A DNA stretch of 62,000 nucleotides from Symbiodinium natans (GCA_905221605.1 CAJNDS010002465.1:177501-239500), one strand, 5' to 3'; shown: positions 1 to 14,409, counted from the stretch's first letter. Notes: generated by a model from the letters alone, not told the origin. Numbers and translations are program-made.

Positions 1-98
1 TTACAGGATTGTGAGGCAAACCCTAAACCCTAAACCCTAAAACCTAAACCCTAAACCCTAAATCTAAACCCTAAACCCTAAACCCTGCACCCTGAAAG
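1..98. repeat. Interstitial telomeric repeat, CCCTAAA sense
   Basis: Imperfect CCCTAAA array from about position 20, abutting the donor side of nirB exon 16 (coding strand reads GTGCAGGG then TTTAGGG). Confidence 0.9.
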
Positions 99-138
99 TA
101 TAAGTTGTTCTTCCAGAAGTCTCTCAGGACGCAGTGGC

Positions 139-179
139 CTAAATCTAGGCCGCACTCCCGGGCCAGCTCGTCCCGGGGC
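139..179 (-). CDS. nirB: nirB exon 16 (last in window)
   Basis: Reads PRDELARECGLDL and completes the SxGIRPRDELA signature. Acceptor CCTCAG before GCC, donor GC (GCCACTG). The gene continues past the left edge with the rubredoxin-like/sirohaem part expected. Confidence 0.88.
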
Positions 180-3100
180 CTGAGGCCGAAGGAGGCATGG
201 GCTCACGGCTTAGGGTTTGGGGTTTAGGGTTTAGGGTTTAGGGTTTGGGGTTTAGGGTTTAGGGTTTAGGGTTTGGGGTTTAGGGTTTAGGGGCCGGGCC
301 GACGCTTCCTCCACCCTCCTGAGAACAGCTACTAAGTCCCTAGAACCTTCAAGGACTTTAGGCTTCAACGCCCCTAACCCTCAGCTTTTGGGGTTTAGGG
401 ATTAGGGGTTCAGGATTCAGGATTTAGGGTTTAGGGCGGGCCAAGCCTATCATGATCAGGGTTTCGGGTTGAGTTTAGGGGTTTAGAGGTTAGGGGTTTA
501 GGGTTTAGGGGTTTAGGGTTTAGGGGTTTCAGGGTTTTGGGGCTTAGGGTTTGGGATTTTAGGGTTTTATGGTTTTAGGTTTAGGGTTTAGGGATAACCC
601 CAACCCTCAACAGACTTCTGTATGTCATCCCTTTGGCGTCCTGGCCTGATTCCACAAGACACCACCAAGACGTCGACCTCCAGAAAAACCTCCTGGCAGG
701 TAGCTTGGGGTCTAAGGCTTAGGGTTTAGAGTTTTGGGGTTTAGGGTTTAGGGTGTCCGGGGGGACCCTAAACCCTATACCCTGAGTTTTAAGGGTTTTT
801 TGTACTGTGACTATATGTATATATATATATATATATAATACACATACATACATACATACATACATACATACATACATACATACATACATACATACATACA
901 TACACACAGACAGATAGATGGATAGATGGAAGCAGCTTGATGTCCAGTCGGCCTGGCGTCTGGCTCTGGCCCAGTCTTGGCGCCCAATGGCCTGCATGAA
1001 CCATTCGCTTTTGCGAAACCATGTGGGACTGGCAGCAGGCCCCCATTCCCTTTGTAGCGGATCTGGGACGGCTAACTGGGCCTGGGCATCGTCGTGGAAT
1101 GTCTGGACCAACTGGCCAAGCAAAGCCATTCTCGGGCCTGGAAATAGGGCAGCATCCACCCCTGCTTGTGCTTCCACCCCGTGTCCTGGTCTTCGCTGGT
1201 CGTGGACGGGGGGGGGGGTGGAAGCACTAGCTGGGGAGTAAGGGCCTTAGTGTAGTAGGGTGTTAATGTCTCTACTTTTGGGGGCTTAGCGTATACTGAA
1301 CGCGGGGCAAATGGTCCCAATACTTGCGGCAATGGTCCTTCTCTTTTGCCCGTGATGGTCCGTACGGCTACTGCTGCGCGGAACTCTACTTTGCACATAT
1401 CATCAATTCTAACCCTAAACCCTAAACCCTAAACCCTAAACCCTAAACCCTAAACCCTAAACCCTAACCCTAAACCCTAAACCCTAAACCCTATAAGCCT
1501 ACTTACTAAGTCCACCGATCCTCCCTCCAAGTAAGGGCCTTTCGGTTACCCCAGAGCATGGGCCCTACGAGTGCCGTCTGACCACAGGTTGAGCATTTTT
1601 GGAAAGTTTAGGGTTTAGGGTTTAGGGCTAGGGTTTAGGGTTTCGGGTTTAGGACTTAATTAGGGTTTGGGGTTTAGGGCTAAGGGTTTAGGGCTTAGGG
1701 TCTCGGGTGTCTGCCCTAACCTGAGTTGCTGTTAAGGAACTTCCATTTACTTGTTACCCAAAAACAAGGATGGACCGGAATTTGTTTTCCTACACCCTAA
1801 AGCCACTACAGCCTGAAAACGTGACGAACATGCTGTGGCACTAGAACAGACCCCCACAACTCCCCGAAAAGCATGGCGCCTGGTCGTCTTCCAGGAACTT
1901 CACGTATCGGACACCCTCCTCGAGGGGCCGAACTATATAAGCGCAAAAACCAAACCCTACACTGAATTTGTATAGGGTTTATGGTTTAGGGTATAGGGCT
2001 TAAGCTTTAGGGTTTATGGTTTAGGGTAATTTAAAGCCAATGTTGACACTTCCCCCCCCCCCCCCCCCCCGCCCCGCCCAATAAAGATGGTAGGGATATC
2101 AATACCCACGCCGTATAAGCGCCTAATCCGAAGCTCCCACTCCCTCCATCATTCCATTTCCAGAAACTAAACCCTCAACCCGATGAAGCCCAAACCCTAT
2201 GAGTTCAGAGCTGAACCATGAGCGTACAACGCAGAAGACGGGGAGGTAAGCTTCAAGTTCTACCCAAACCCTGAACCCTGAACCCCAAAACCCTGAACCC
2301 CAAACCCCAAACCCTAAACCCGAAACCCCAAACCCTAAACCCTTAACCCTAAACCCAAGGGCTTGCGTGCTTTTCGGTTCCCAATCCTCCCCGTTGCAGA
2401 GGACTTCTTGGAGCTTGATGCCGGTCCTGACCTCGGCGGCTTGGGGTTATATAGGGCTCCGGGGTTTAGGGTTTAGGGTTTAGGGTTTAGGGTTTAGGGT
2501 TTAGGGTTTAGGGTTTAGGGTTGAGGAATTAAGGGTTTAGGGTTTAGGGGGTTCAGGGGTTGTGGGTTCAGGTTACTTGCAGGTTCATGGGGAGTCATAA
2601 GCAGGGTAATACGTAAGGTAACCTCTATATTCTACCCTCAATTAAGGTACTTATGACCCTAAACCCTAAACCCTAAACCCTAAACCCTAAACCCTAAAAC
2701 CTAAACCCTAAACCCTAAACCCTAAACCCTAAACCCAAACCCTAAACCCTAAACCCTAGTATTTGGGGTTTACGAAAATAACAGGAAGGTTCTGGAACCG
2801 AACCGGAACCGCACGAACCGAACCGCCACGAACCGAACCGCCAAAACCGGCCAGCAAACACGAACCGTAGGAACCGCGAACCGCAAGCGAACCGAAAACC
2901 GGAACCGTTTCGACAGCGAACCGGTTTCGGCCAGGAGCCCAAGTCAAATAGAGCATGATACTGAAAGGTTTGGGTCCCTCCAAACTTGTTTTGAAACAAT
3001 CAAACTGTCGCAAAAACATGACTCGGTTCTCGGCTAACCCTCCAAAAATTGAAGGGTCTTGGAGGCGCAAGGCTTGAAGATATCATGGTTCTATCCGGAT

Positions 3101-6100
3101 TTTCAGGGCCTAGAATCAAGTTTTGGCCCCTTCAAACTCGTCCTTGGAGATGCGCACAGAGCCCCAAACATTTCTGTCACGATTGGAGTGAAGAGGTATT
3201 GTCCAGGTTTCGAGTTCCTTAAACCTATATTGCATGGTCTCGGGGGCCAGAAGGATAATTCCAATCACCTAAACTTTCTACTATTTCGGGGTACGCAGGG
3301 CAGGTTTCCAGGTTTGGACCTCCCAAAACGTGCAGGTTTCCAGGTTTGGACCCCCCAAACGTGCAGGTTTCCAGGTTTGGACCTCCCAAACGTGCAGGTT
3401 TCCAGGGTTGAACCCCCCAAACGTGCAGGTTTCCAGGTTTGTACCTCCCAAAATGCGCCCAAACGTGCAGGTTTCCAGGTTTGGACCTCCCAAAACGTGC
3501 AGGTTTCCAGGTTTGGACCTCCCAAGACGTGCAGGTTTGGACCCCCAAAACGTTGACGTTTCCAGGTTTGGACCTCCCAAAACGTGCAGGTTTCCAGCCC
3601 CCAAACGTGCAGGTTTCCAGGTTTGGACCCCCCAAAACGTTGACGTTCCCAGGTTTGAGCCCCTTAAAACGTGCAGGTTTCCAGGTTTGGACCCCCAAAA
3701 CGTGCAGGTTTCCAGATTTGGACCCCAAAACGTGCACGTTTGGACTCTCCCAGCGTGCAGTTTGCACGTTTTGGGGGGGTCCAAACCTGGAAACCTGCAC
3801 GTTTTGGGGGGGGTCCAAACCTGGAAACCTGCACGAACCTGCACGTTTAGGGGGGTCCAAACCTGGAAACCTGCACGTTTTGGGGGTCCAAACCTGGAAA
3901 CCTGCAACCTGCACGTTTGGGGGATCCAAACCTGGAAACCTGCACGTTTTTGGGGGGTCCAAACCTGGAAACCTGCACGCTTTGGGGGGTCCAAACCTGG
4001 AAACCTGCAGTTTGCATGGGCCATGTGAACGGAGCCTGGCTTTAGCTCGCATTGTCAGGGCCATGTGAACGGAGCCTAGCTTCAGTTCCTTACCTTCAGT
4101 TTGCATGGCCAGGCCCGTGTGGACGGAGCCTACCTTCAGTTCGCATGGCCAGGGTCATTGGATCCAGGGTCTCCGAAAAGCCACCAACAGCCACGTTTGG
4201 GGGATCCAAACCTGGAAACCTGCACGTTTTGGGGGGTCCAAACCTGCAAACCTGCACTGGAAACCTGCACGTTTGGGGGGTCCAAACCTGGAAACGTCAA
4301 CGTTTTGAGGGGTCCAAACCTGGAAAGCTGCACGTTTTGGGACCTGGAAACCTGCACGTTTAAACGTTTCCAGGTTGGGTCCAAACCTGGAAACCTGCGG
4401 CAGGTTTCCAGGACCCCTGCAACCTGCAGGTTTCCAGGTTTGGCCTGCCAAAACGTGCAGGTTTGCAGGTTTGGACCCCCCAAAACGTGCAGGTTTCCAG
4501 GTTTGGACCCCCCAAACGTGCAGGTTTGCAGGTTTGCAGGTTTGGACCCCCCCAAACGTGCAGGTTTCCAGGCTTGGACCCCCCAAAACGTGCAGGTTTC
4601 CAGATTTGGAACCCCCCAAAACGTGCAGGTTTCCCCCCCAAAGGTGCAGATTTCCAGGTTCAAACGTGCGTGCAGGTTTGCAGGTTTGGACCTCCCAAAA
4701 CGTGCAGGTTTCCAGGTTTGGACCCCCCAAACGTGCAGGTTTCCAGGTTTTGGACCTCCCAAAACGTGGAGGTTTCCAGGTTTGGGGCCCCCCAAAACGT
4801 GCAGATTCCTCCCAAAACGTTTGGACCCCCCAAACGTCGTTTTGGGGGGTCCAAACCTGGAAACCCGCACGTTTAGGGGGTCCAAACCTGGAAACCTGCA
4901 CGCACGTTTGAACATGGAAACCTGCACGTTTTGGGGGTCCAAACCGGGAAACCTGCACGTTTTGGGGGGGTCCAAACCTGGAAACCTGCACGTTTTGGGG
5001 GGTCCAAACCTGGAAACCTGCACGTTTGGGGGGTCCAAACCTGCAAACCTGCAAACCTGCACGTTTTGGCAGGTCCAAACCTGGAAACCTGCACGTTTCC
5101 GGGGTCCAAACCTGGAAACCTGCACGTTTGGGGGGTCCAAACCTGGTAACCTGCCCTCAAGGAAAAGTTTTGGGGAGTCGAAACATATCAGAAGGGTCCA
5201 GAACATGAGGGCTTCGGTGTGTTTAGGGCTTTCGGGTTTTCTGGAACCGAACCGAACCGAACCGAAAACGCACAGAACCGCTAGGAACCGGAACCGCCGA
5301 ACGAACCGAACCGCTACGAACCGCCGGCCCGCGAACCGAAACGAACCGAACCGAACCGGAACTTTACTGAAACAAGGGAGCTCAAGATGTTGTACAATAC
5401 GGGGCCGGGCCAAGGGCTTAGTACCCAGATCCGCCACCTGATACTTGCCAGGCAGGTGAGTGACCTTGAGAGTGTTGGTTTAGGGTTTAGGGTTTAGGGT
5501 TTAGGCAGGGTTTAGGGTTTAGGGTTCAGGGTTTAGAAGGTGCCTATTTCGCCAGCCCGAACACGCCGATGCCTCAAAAGACTATATAGCCGCTGCGTTC
5601 TCTGCAAGCAGCCATAACAGAGTATCGGTTTCCAGCAGCTCGTCAACCAGTGGTTGGACGGACTCTACCAACTGTATGCCGTGAACCACGCACACCAATT
5701 CAGCCCTTGCCGAACTTAGTGTGGTGAAAATTTGTCTAGTTGCCTCCCACGCGAGTGGCACACCTCTCCCATGATGTCCTATGTCAAGAGACAACTCGGG
5801 AGTCTTCATGGCCTGCTGTCCAATGCGCGCTACTGCGTCTGAGATGTCAGGGCGCGTTCGTGTGGCTACCCACAACAGGGCTCCCGTTATCGCCTGCGCA
5901 CTCTTCACCTGCGACCCTAACATAGTTTAGGGTTTAGGGTTGAGGGTTTAGGGTTTAGGGTTTAGGGTTCCCCAAATAATAAGACTCCCTTATAATCAGG
6001 ACCCCCCCCATTACTACCCCATGAACCTCCAAGTAGGGGCTCAAGGTCCATTCTGGAGACGGGTTGCGGATGCTTAAGGATGTACTGGGCGGGGGGTGCT

Positions 6101-9100
6101 TAGGGGCTTGACTTGAGGGTATCTGTAGTTTAGGGCTTACCCGAAATCCTAGACCCTAAACCCTAAAACCCGAAACCCTTGACCCTAAACCCTACATCCT
6201 AAACCCAGTAATCCCCCAAAGTGCTGAACCCCAAACCCAGACCTGAGGTGTTTCAGCGGGTTTGTGCTTTGGGGGTTGGCGTCGTTGTATCGGGGATTGA
6301 AGGCCTTGGATTACAGACCCCAAACCCTAAGCCCTAAACCCTAAAACACAACAAAAACCCTAAGCCCCAAAATCCCAAAAACCAGCAAAAAAAAACAAAC
6401 CCTAAACCCTAAACCTAAACCCTAAACCCTAAACCCTAAACCTTCAGAGTTTGGGGGCTCAAAACCCCCAAAACTCCGACAGCTGATGCTGCCACGCCAC
6501 ATCCAGGCCCAGCTTCTCCAGGCGCTTGCGCAGGAGTTTGCCTACGTCTTCGAGTGATAAGTTTAGGGTTTAGGGTTTAGGGTTTAGGGTTTAGGGTTCG
6601 GGGTTCGGGGTTCGGGGTTTGGGGTTTGGGGTTTGGGGTTTGGGGTCTAGGGTTTAATTAGGGCTTAGGGTGGTTTGGGGCTGAGGGTACAGCACAAGTA
6701 CGCGGTCTGGTCGAAGGGGTCGGTCCGGGGTTTAAGGTTGACGCTGATGAACCCCAAAAACATGTGTAGCACATATTCTTCCTTATTAAGGGCAACATAG
6801 GGATTATAAGTACTATTGTCAGTATTATTTTAGCTTCAATATTGTCATTCTTCTGATTATTGTTATTCTTATTCTTATGGTTATTCTAAATATTCTTGCT
6901 ATTCTTATTTTTATTGTTCTTGTCTTTTTGTTCGTGGGAGGGGGGGGTTCTTAAGCAAATAGTGGTATGCGCCGCACCCAGCGTGCTCTCGGTCTCCGTC
7001 TGCTGCGGCTGCTGGGTGTCCAGGTTCTGCTGAGGGACTTGGAGCTGCACCCTAAACCCGAAACCCTAAACCCTAAACCCTAAACCCTAAACCCTAAACC
7101 CAGGCCTCGGAGCCCTCTTGCAGTTTCTGCACAAGTGTTTCGCCGGTGAAAGCTCCGATGCTCCGGACAGGTGCTGTGGCAAAAGCCGTTGTCACAGCTA
7201 GAGCATGCCTCCCTGCAGCCCAAAAGGGTCTCGGGTTTAGGGTGCAGTTTAGGGTTTAGGGTTTAGGGTTTAGGGTTTAGGGTTTAGGGTTTAGGGACCA
7301 ATTCCAACGACCCTATGCGTTGTCCAACGCGATGTAAGGTTTAGCTGGTAGGGTTTAGGGAACGGGGGGGGGGGGGGAGCCGAGCTACCCCCCTCACAGG
7401 GAGTTACTCCACATGGTCTCTTCACATGGTCCCTGAATATGGCCCCCTAATGTGGAAACTCAGATACCCTTATGGGGCTCAGGTTATGGGAGGGTTCAGG
7501 GTGCGAGGTTTCGGTCTAAGGGTAGCTACGGGGTCCCTGAATATGGTCCCTGAATTGGGGACCCCTTGTATACCCCTTGCATAAACCTCGAGGGCCCGTA
7601 ATTCAGAAGCCGGTATAAGAAGGCAAGGGACTAGATTAAGGGAGACCATACATGACCACGTTATCAAGTTCAGGTCTCTTCTCCAAAAACTGCATCCGTG
7701 GGTGGAAACCAACACCACAAACTCGAAACTCTGATACAAAACTCCCGAGCCTTCACCATAAACCCTTAGCCCTCAACCCTAAACCACTTCCGAAATCCCG
7801 CTTGACAAATTAAGAACACCGCGGCCAAACATACACCCCAAATAAGCCCTAAACCCTAAACCCTAAACCCCCTAAACCCTAAACCCTAAACCCCAAAAGC
7901 TGTTCAAGCCCTGCCTGCGACCTTGTCAAGCTGTGCGGACATGAGGATCGGCGCGGCCTCAAGAACCTGGACACACAAGCAAACAAGCTAGGGCTTCGTG
8001 TTTTGGGGTTTAGGGTTTAGGGTTTGGGCTTCGGGCTTTAGGGTTTAGGGTTTGTGCAAAGGAGGCAGGGCTTGGGGGATATAGGGTTTAGGGTGTCCTT
8101 ACTCACGTTAAATGGTTACGGTAAAGACCTTAGTCTGCCTGACCTGTAACCTCCCCAAGAACGGAACCTGTGCTGGGCAAGAGGTAAAGCCCGGCCCCCC
8201 CCCATACACCCCAAATTGACAAGGTTGGGTTTAGGGCCTTGTACATCCTGAGATTGTTTAGTAACAAGTGGAGAAAGAAGTGGTCAGAACGTACAAACAA
8301 TGGTACCACGCACCAGCAAATCCGGTGGCGACGTTGAACGTTAAAGCCCCCAGACACTCCAATAGACCTACAGTAGGGAAGATTCCTTGCATCTGCTCAG
8401 GTGCTTAAAAACTCCAAGTGGCCCTAAGCCCTAAACCAAACCCTAAACTTGCCTAAGCAACTCCTAGTAAGCCCTACTTGGAGGTTCACACAAGTCTGCT
8501 CACGACCTGCTACGTAACCTCCAAGTGCAAATCCTAAATCCTAAACCCTAAACCCTAACCCCTGAACCCAAAACCCTTTACCCTAAACTTAATTAAGCAA
8601 CTGCGAGAAGCCGTCTGAACTTGACAAGGCAACGTCCAAGGCAGCCAAGCGGCGCAGACCTTCATCTGCAGATCCAGCAGCGCCTGGGCATCATCAACCG
8701 GCGATTTTGGGGCGGTTTAGGGTTTAGGGTTTAGGGTTTAGGGTTTAGGGTTTAGGGTTTAGGGTTTAGGGTTTAGGGTTTAGGGTTTAGGGTTTAGGGT
8801 CCCTGAATCCTGTATTCCGTATGCTCTTTAATTCCGAAACACCTATCAGTTGAAGAGGCTCTAACCCTAACCTCTCAAGGCATGCGCAAAGGTTGAGGAT
8901 TTTTGCTTGGAGGTTAGGGTTTAAGGGTTTAGGGTTTAAGGGTTAAGGGTTTAGGGTTTAAGGGTTCAGGGTTTAGGGTTCAAGGGTTTAGGCCTAGCAT
9001 TAGAAGGTTTAGGGCTTCTTCGCCGGTGTTGCTCGGTTTGAGGTTTCGGGCTTCGTGCCCCGGGTCCCCAGAAGCCCTACGAGCTGCAACCCCGGAACCT

Positions 9101-12100
9101 CGGAACCCATTTAAGTACCCTAGAACCCTGTGCCCTAAACCCCTAAACCCTACTTCAACCCTAAACCCCCCCCCCCCCCCCGCCCCCTCAGAAAATACAA
9201 AAACCTTGAAACCCTGAAGCAAAAACCCACCCTAAATTCTAAACCCTAAACCCTATACCCTAACCTCCTTTCCAGGCAAGCCTTTCGTTGATCCAATTTT
9301 GTAGAATCAAAGCCCAACAAAAAACCATTGAACAGCGAAAACGAGACCCCGAAACCTCAGAGCCCCTCTATACCCACCCCAAACCCTACTACTGGTAGTT
9401 CTTTTGAACCCTAAACCCCAAACCCTAAACCCTAAACCCTTAGCCCTAAACCCTAAAACCTAAACCCTAAAACCCTAAACCTAAGACCTAAACCCAAAAC
9501 CAAAAACCCAAAACCCAAAACCCTAAACCCTAACCTTCCGGGGGAGGGGGGAGGATGGCGCCTTCGCAGCCTCGAGGCCCAGGAGGCCGCCACCGATGAC
9601 GGCCGCCCGGCGCCGGCCAGTAGCCCTGAGGCCCACAGTTTAGGGTTTAGGGTGTGGGGTTTAGGGTTTAGGGTTTGGGGTTTAGGGTTTAGGGTTAGGG
9701 TTTGGGGTTTAGGGTTTGGAGGTTAATGTTGAGGGTTTAGGGTTTTAGGGTTTAGTGTTTAGGGTTTGGGGGTTTAAGAGTTTAGGACTTTGGGGCTTAG
9801 GGTTTCTGGGGGCTTAGGGCTTGGGGTTTAGGGGTTTAGGGATTGGGGTTTAGGGTCTAATTAGGGCTTGGGGTTTAGGGTTTAGGGTTTGGGGTTTAGG
9901 GTTTTGGGGCTTTGCGGTTTAGGGTTTTTGGGGGCTAAGGTTAAGGGTTAGACCCAAGAGTAACCTAGGAACAAAAAGGGTGCCCTTTTTGGCTTAAAGG
10001 GGCTTTCAGGGGAACTTACACCCTACAAAAAGGGAATAAGGGTCTACTCTGGATCCTAGTAGTTTAGGGGTTTGGGGTTTAGAAGGGTTTAAGGGTCTAG
10101 GATTTAGGCGTTGCGGGCTTAGGGTTTAAAGGAACCCCCCTAACCCACAAGTCCTCGAACTTCTCCCCATAACCAAGGGGAAAAAAGGTTAAACTTTAAT
10201 ATTCCTACTAAACAAGGAAAACGAAAAAGTTTAAAGTTCAACTAAAGGCAAAGTAAGTCTTCGCAGGGAATGAGGGGATGACGTACCTTATACCCCCCTA
10301 CTACACACACTACGAAGAATCAGTTTACCTCGCCGGCTCTTCGTGGGGAGTGAGGGAATGGGTAGCTACACCCCGTTAAGGATTTCTTCGAAGGTACCTT
10401 ACGCAACTATACCCGTTGAAGAAGTAGACAGGGTGCCCCATTCTCTCAATCCCTCTACCCCTTCCTTTTCAGGGTTTAGGGTTTAGGCTTCACGCACCAG
10501 GATGTTACCTCAGAAGATCCAGCCTGGTGATGATGGCGTCCATGTCTTCGATCGTCCTCCGCAGTGCAGGCTTCGGGCTAAACCCTAAACCCTCCTAATC
10601 CTAAACGCCGTTATACTTACTTCTCCAATAGCCAAGCGGAAAAAAGGTTAAACTTTATTATTCCTACTAAATAAGGAAACCCAAAAAGTTTAAAGTTCAG
10701 CTGTTGGAGAAGTAAGTATAATATTACGGGCCAGTTAGTACTTATAATATAGGCCCGTACTTCGTTCGCTCAGTTCATGAACGCGCTTATTTCATTCGCT
10801 TGTATTATAATGCAGTGAACTTACTCTCTTCGTAATTCTATTCTCTTATCTTCACGGAATTACCATGGAATACGAAGTCACTCTGTTAAAACCACTCTAG
10901 TTACCACGTTCATGAGTGCTATTTCGTAAGGTGACCAATCATCGGTCCCTTGTGCATGAATCTTCTGTACAAATCACCCATTAAAAACCAGTCCATGAAG
11001 ATAGAACGCATGATTGGTACCTTAATGACCCAACATTCCAATATTCATGTGTCTTGTTTCTCACGCCTCAATGGACGGCCTCACTCACACGATGTCATGA
11101 TAACCGCTGTGAAGATAATAAGACTCATGAAGTGCTCCGTGAAGGACATCATTTCCATCACCAGGTTTCGTTCGTCTTTCAATGGGGGATTCGTTCGTAC
11201 ATCTGTTCACCCTTGACGTGCGGTTCTCTTCATGTATTCGCTCAGTAGATTCCTTAAGCACCAAGTGATACCGCAAACCCCAAACCCTAAACCCGAAACC
11301 CCAAACCCTAAACCCGAAACCCTAACGACCCCAAGGTGTCCGGTAGGCGAAGATCCCTTTCGTGGAGGTCGTCAGCCCGGGTGTGGGTGGGATGAAGGGA
11401 GAGCTGCCGGTGGCCAAGACCAGCCTCCAGCCCAGACTTACAGGGAAGGGTTTAGGGTTTGGGGTTTAGGGCTTGGGGTTTAGGGTTTGGGGTTTAGGGT
11501 TTGGGGTGCAGGGTTTGGGGTTTAGGGTTTGGGATTAAGGTTTAGGGTATGGGGGTGTCTGGCTCTGATGCTTGAGTCCGATGGACGCCTTCAGTCACCT
11601 GCGACTAGTCTATGACTGAGTCTAGGACTTCGGGAGACTTCATGCTAGCCCTGAAACTTACTTCTCCAATAATCAAGGGAAAAAAAGGTTAAACTGTTTT
11701 ATTCTTACTAAATAAGGAAACCCAAAAAGTTTAAAGTTCAGCTGTTGGAGAAGTAAGGAAACCCTAAGCCGTAATCCCGATACACCCTAAATCACGCGCC
11801 GGTGGGGTTGGGGTTTAGGGATTGGGGTGTATGGTCTAAACCCTAAACCGTGAACCGTAAAGCCTAAACTTTAATCCCCTCCCCCAATACGAAACCCCAC
11901 CCTAATTTTAAATTTTTGTATTTTTTCTGGACCCTCCCGGCACCCAGCCCCATACCAAACCTGCTTGAGAATTGGGGGGGGGGGGGGTGTCGAGGGCCTC
12001 CGCCCTTGAGTTGAGCCATTAGGGTTTTGAAGTAGGGTTTAGGGCTTAAGGCTCATTGGATTTGCAGGGTTTAGGGCTCGAGGCTCAGAGGGTTTAATTA

Positions 12101-14377
12101 GGGTTTAGGGCTTAAGGCAACCCTAACTGAACCCGGAACCCCAAACCCCTAACCCTATACTCCCTCCTTCTCTCCCAGGCTGCAGATTTCAGGTTTCAGG
12201 GTTTAGGTCCCCCCCTAATTTAAAACATTTGCCCGGCCAAGGCAAATTTTAGAATTGGGGGGGGGGGGGGGGGGGCGGATTTAGTATTAGGGGGCCCTAA
12301 ACCCTAATCCTAAAAACCCTAAGCCCTCAACCCTAGGCTTTCTTGAGGAGCAGCCCCCAGCTTGCTTGAACGGCTCTCTGCATCGTTTTAGATGGCTCGA
12401 TGCAGATGTTTGGAAGAGTTTTGGCACGGTTTCCTCTACGTAAAGGGTTTGGGTCGAGGGGTTGAGTGCTTAAGGGCTGGGGTTACAGGGCTTAGGGTTT
12501 AAGGGGTGGTGGCGTGGTGGGGTTGTGGGGGTGGGGGGGGGGGGGGGGGCAATCGGACCAACAGTCGAGCTTCGGGGGTTTAGGGTTCAGGGTTTCGGGT
12601 TCAGGGTTTAGGTTTTGGTTTTTTGAAGAGGCTGTGCGGGTAAACCCGAAACCCGAAACCCGAAACCCTAAACCCTAAACCCTAAATCCTAAACCATACT
12701 AAACCATATTAAACCCTAAACCCTAAAGCCGGGTGTTGCTTGGGGTTGGATTTATGATACTGTAAAGGAGGACCTCTTGGGCTTGAAGCCCGCTTGTAAT
12801 ACCCAAGAAGGGTTTAGGGTTTAGGGTTTAGGGTTTAGGGTTTAGGGTTAAGAAACAGTTTCTAAGTGAAAGGGCGTTGCGCGTTTAGGGTTTAGAAAAG
12901 GCCCGTTCATTGGAATAACACTCATATAAGCCCCAGAAGGCAGACACCCCAAACCCTAGACCCTGGACCCTAGACCCTAGACCCTAAACCCTAAACCCTA
13001 AGCGTCAGAAATCCACGCCAAGCAGCTCATCGTACTCGATCTCCCCAGCGGCAGACGCGCCCACGTAGGCAACGCCTGTGTTTCCAAGGACTTTACTTAC
13101 TGAAGTACTATTTAGGGTTTAGGGTTTAGGGCACTATAGGGACTTCCTAAACCCTAAACCCTAAACCTTAAACCAAAACAGTAGTTAAGATTCCAGTACG
13201 GGGGGGGGGGGGGGGGGGGGGGGGGCGGAAAGCTCAACTCCCTAAACCTACTGGCTCTTCTTAGTTCGGGAAGGAGGGAATGAAGTACCCTGTATGCCCT
13301 CTCCGTATTATATGTAAATAAATGAATAAAAATATAAATAATATAAATCAAAAAGAAATACACACGTAAGCGAATGAATAACTAAATATGAATATGAATA
13401 TGTTTATATTTATATACATATATAGAGATGTACACATATCCTTTCAGGGATTTTGCGAATTCCCGAAACTCCTACCAAGAGCCAGTCTGTAAACACTAAA
13501 ACCCGAACACAAAGGTGGAGGCCTGGAGGCCTAAAAGGGGGACGCCCGGCGAACCCAAATTTTCCGAGGAAGGTCGACACAACATTTGGGGGGATGGGAT
13601 AGGTTCGACAAACATGCTATTTGGGTGTATACCGATGTCACACACATACTACACCAACCTCAACAGCAAGTTCAATTGAATATACCTGGGTTGTTGATAG
13701 ACTTGGTCTTGCAGCCCTATGGATTTTTTTGAGACAAGCCTTAGATATTTGGGCTAGAATGGTGTACCGTAATGAAAAAAATTGGTGAAATCCTGAGCCC
13801 TAAATCCTGTGGCTACACCCCAAACCCTCAACCCTAGACATCTCATCATCGTCTTGGCTGGGGCTTTTGGGTTTTGAGTTTGGGGGGCTCGGCCCTAAAC
13901 CTAAATAACCTAAACTTAAAGGGTTTCCTTGGAGGATGGTGGGGGGTGGGGGGGGGGGTGGGTGGGTCAGGGTTGATAAGATGGTGTTTAGTGTTTACAA
14001 GGGTTTAGGCTCAGGACAATTAGCTATGAAGTAGTCATGAGTTCCCTGCAACATTGTACCTACTAACTAAGGCCCTCGACCCTCCAAGTAGGGTGTAGGG
14101 TTTGGTTAAGGTTTAGAGGCAGAATACCCTAGCTCAGAAAAAGGTTAACCTTTTATTTGTAATAGGAAAAATATATATACACCTATATCTATCTATATAT
14201 ATATATACATATATATATATATAACCAAACAGGTTAAAGGCTTAACTGCCCAGCCCCTTGTGCTCAAACCCAAACACTCAACCCCAAACCCTCAAATGGG
14301 CCCTAGGCACGTTTCCGGAGGCGGTCGATGTGCGTCGCCCGGGCGAAAATCACTGACACATTCCTTGCAGGCGGTAT

Positions 14378-14409
<32 letters not shown>

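Noticed and set aside
1-98. Chromosome end
   Set aside because: The tract is short, imperfect and followed by nirB exons that continue beyond the window; identical tracts occur everywhere inside.
719-1177. 152-codon minus ORF with YVCMYVCM repeats
   Set aside because: Driven by the ATAC microsatellite; no domain.
3298-5160. CRISPR-like repeat/spacer array
   Set aside because: There are no unique spacers; units are contiguous and alternate in orientation, in a eukaryotic intron.
3225-5441. Long open frames (up to 446 codons) on both strands
   Set aside because: They arise from a satellite unit without stop codons, read equally well in several frames and both strands, with no start context or protein domain.
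7101-7215. Extra nirB exon (GAFTGETLVQKLQ)
   Set aside because: Inclusion breaks the phase and the family alignment between VLEAAP and KLLRKR; kept only as an island.
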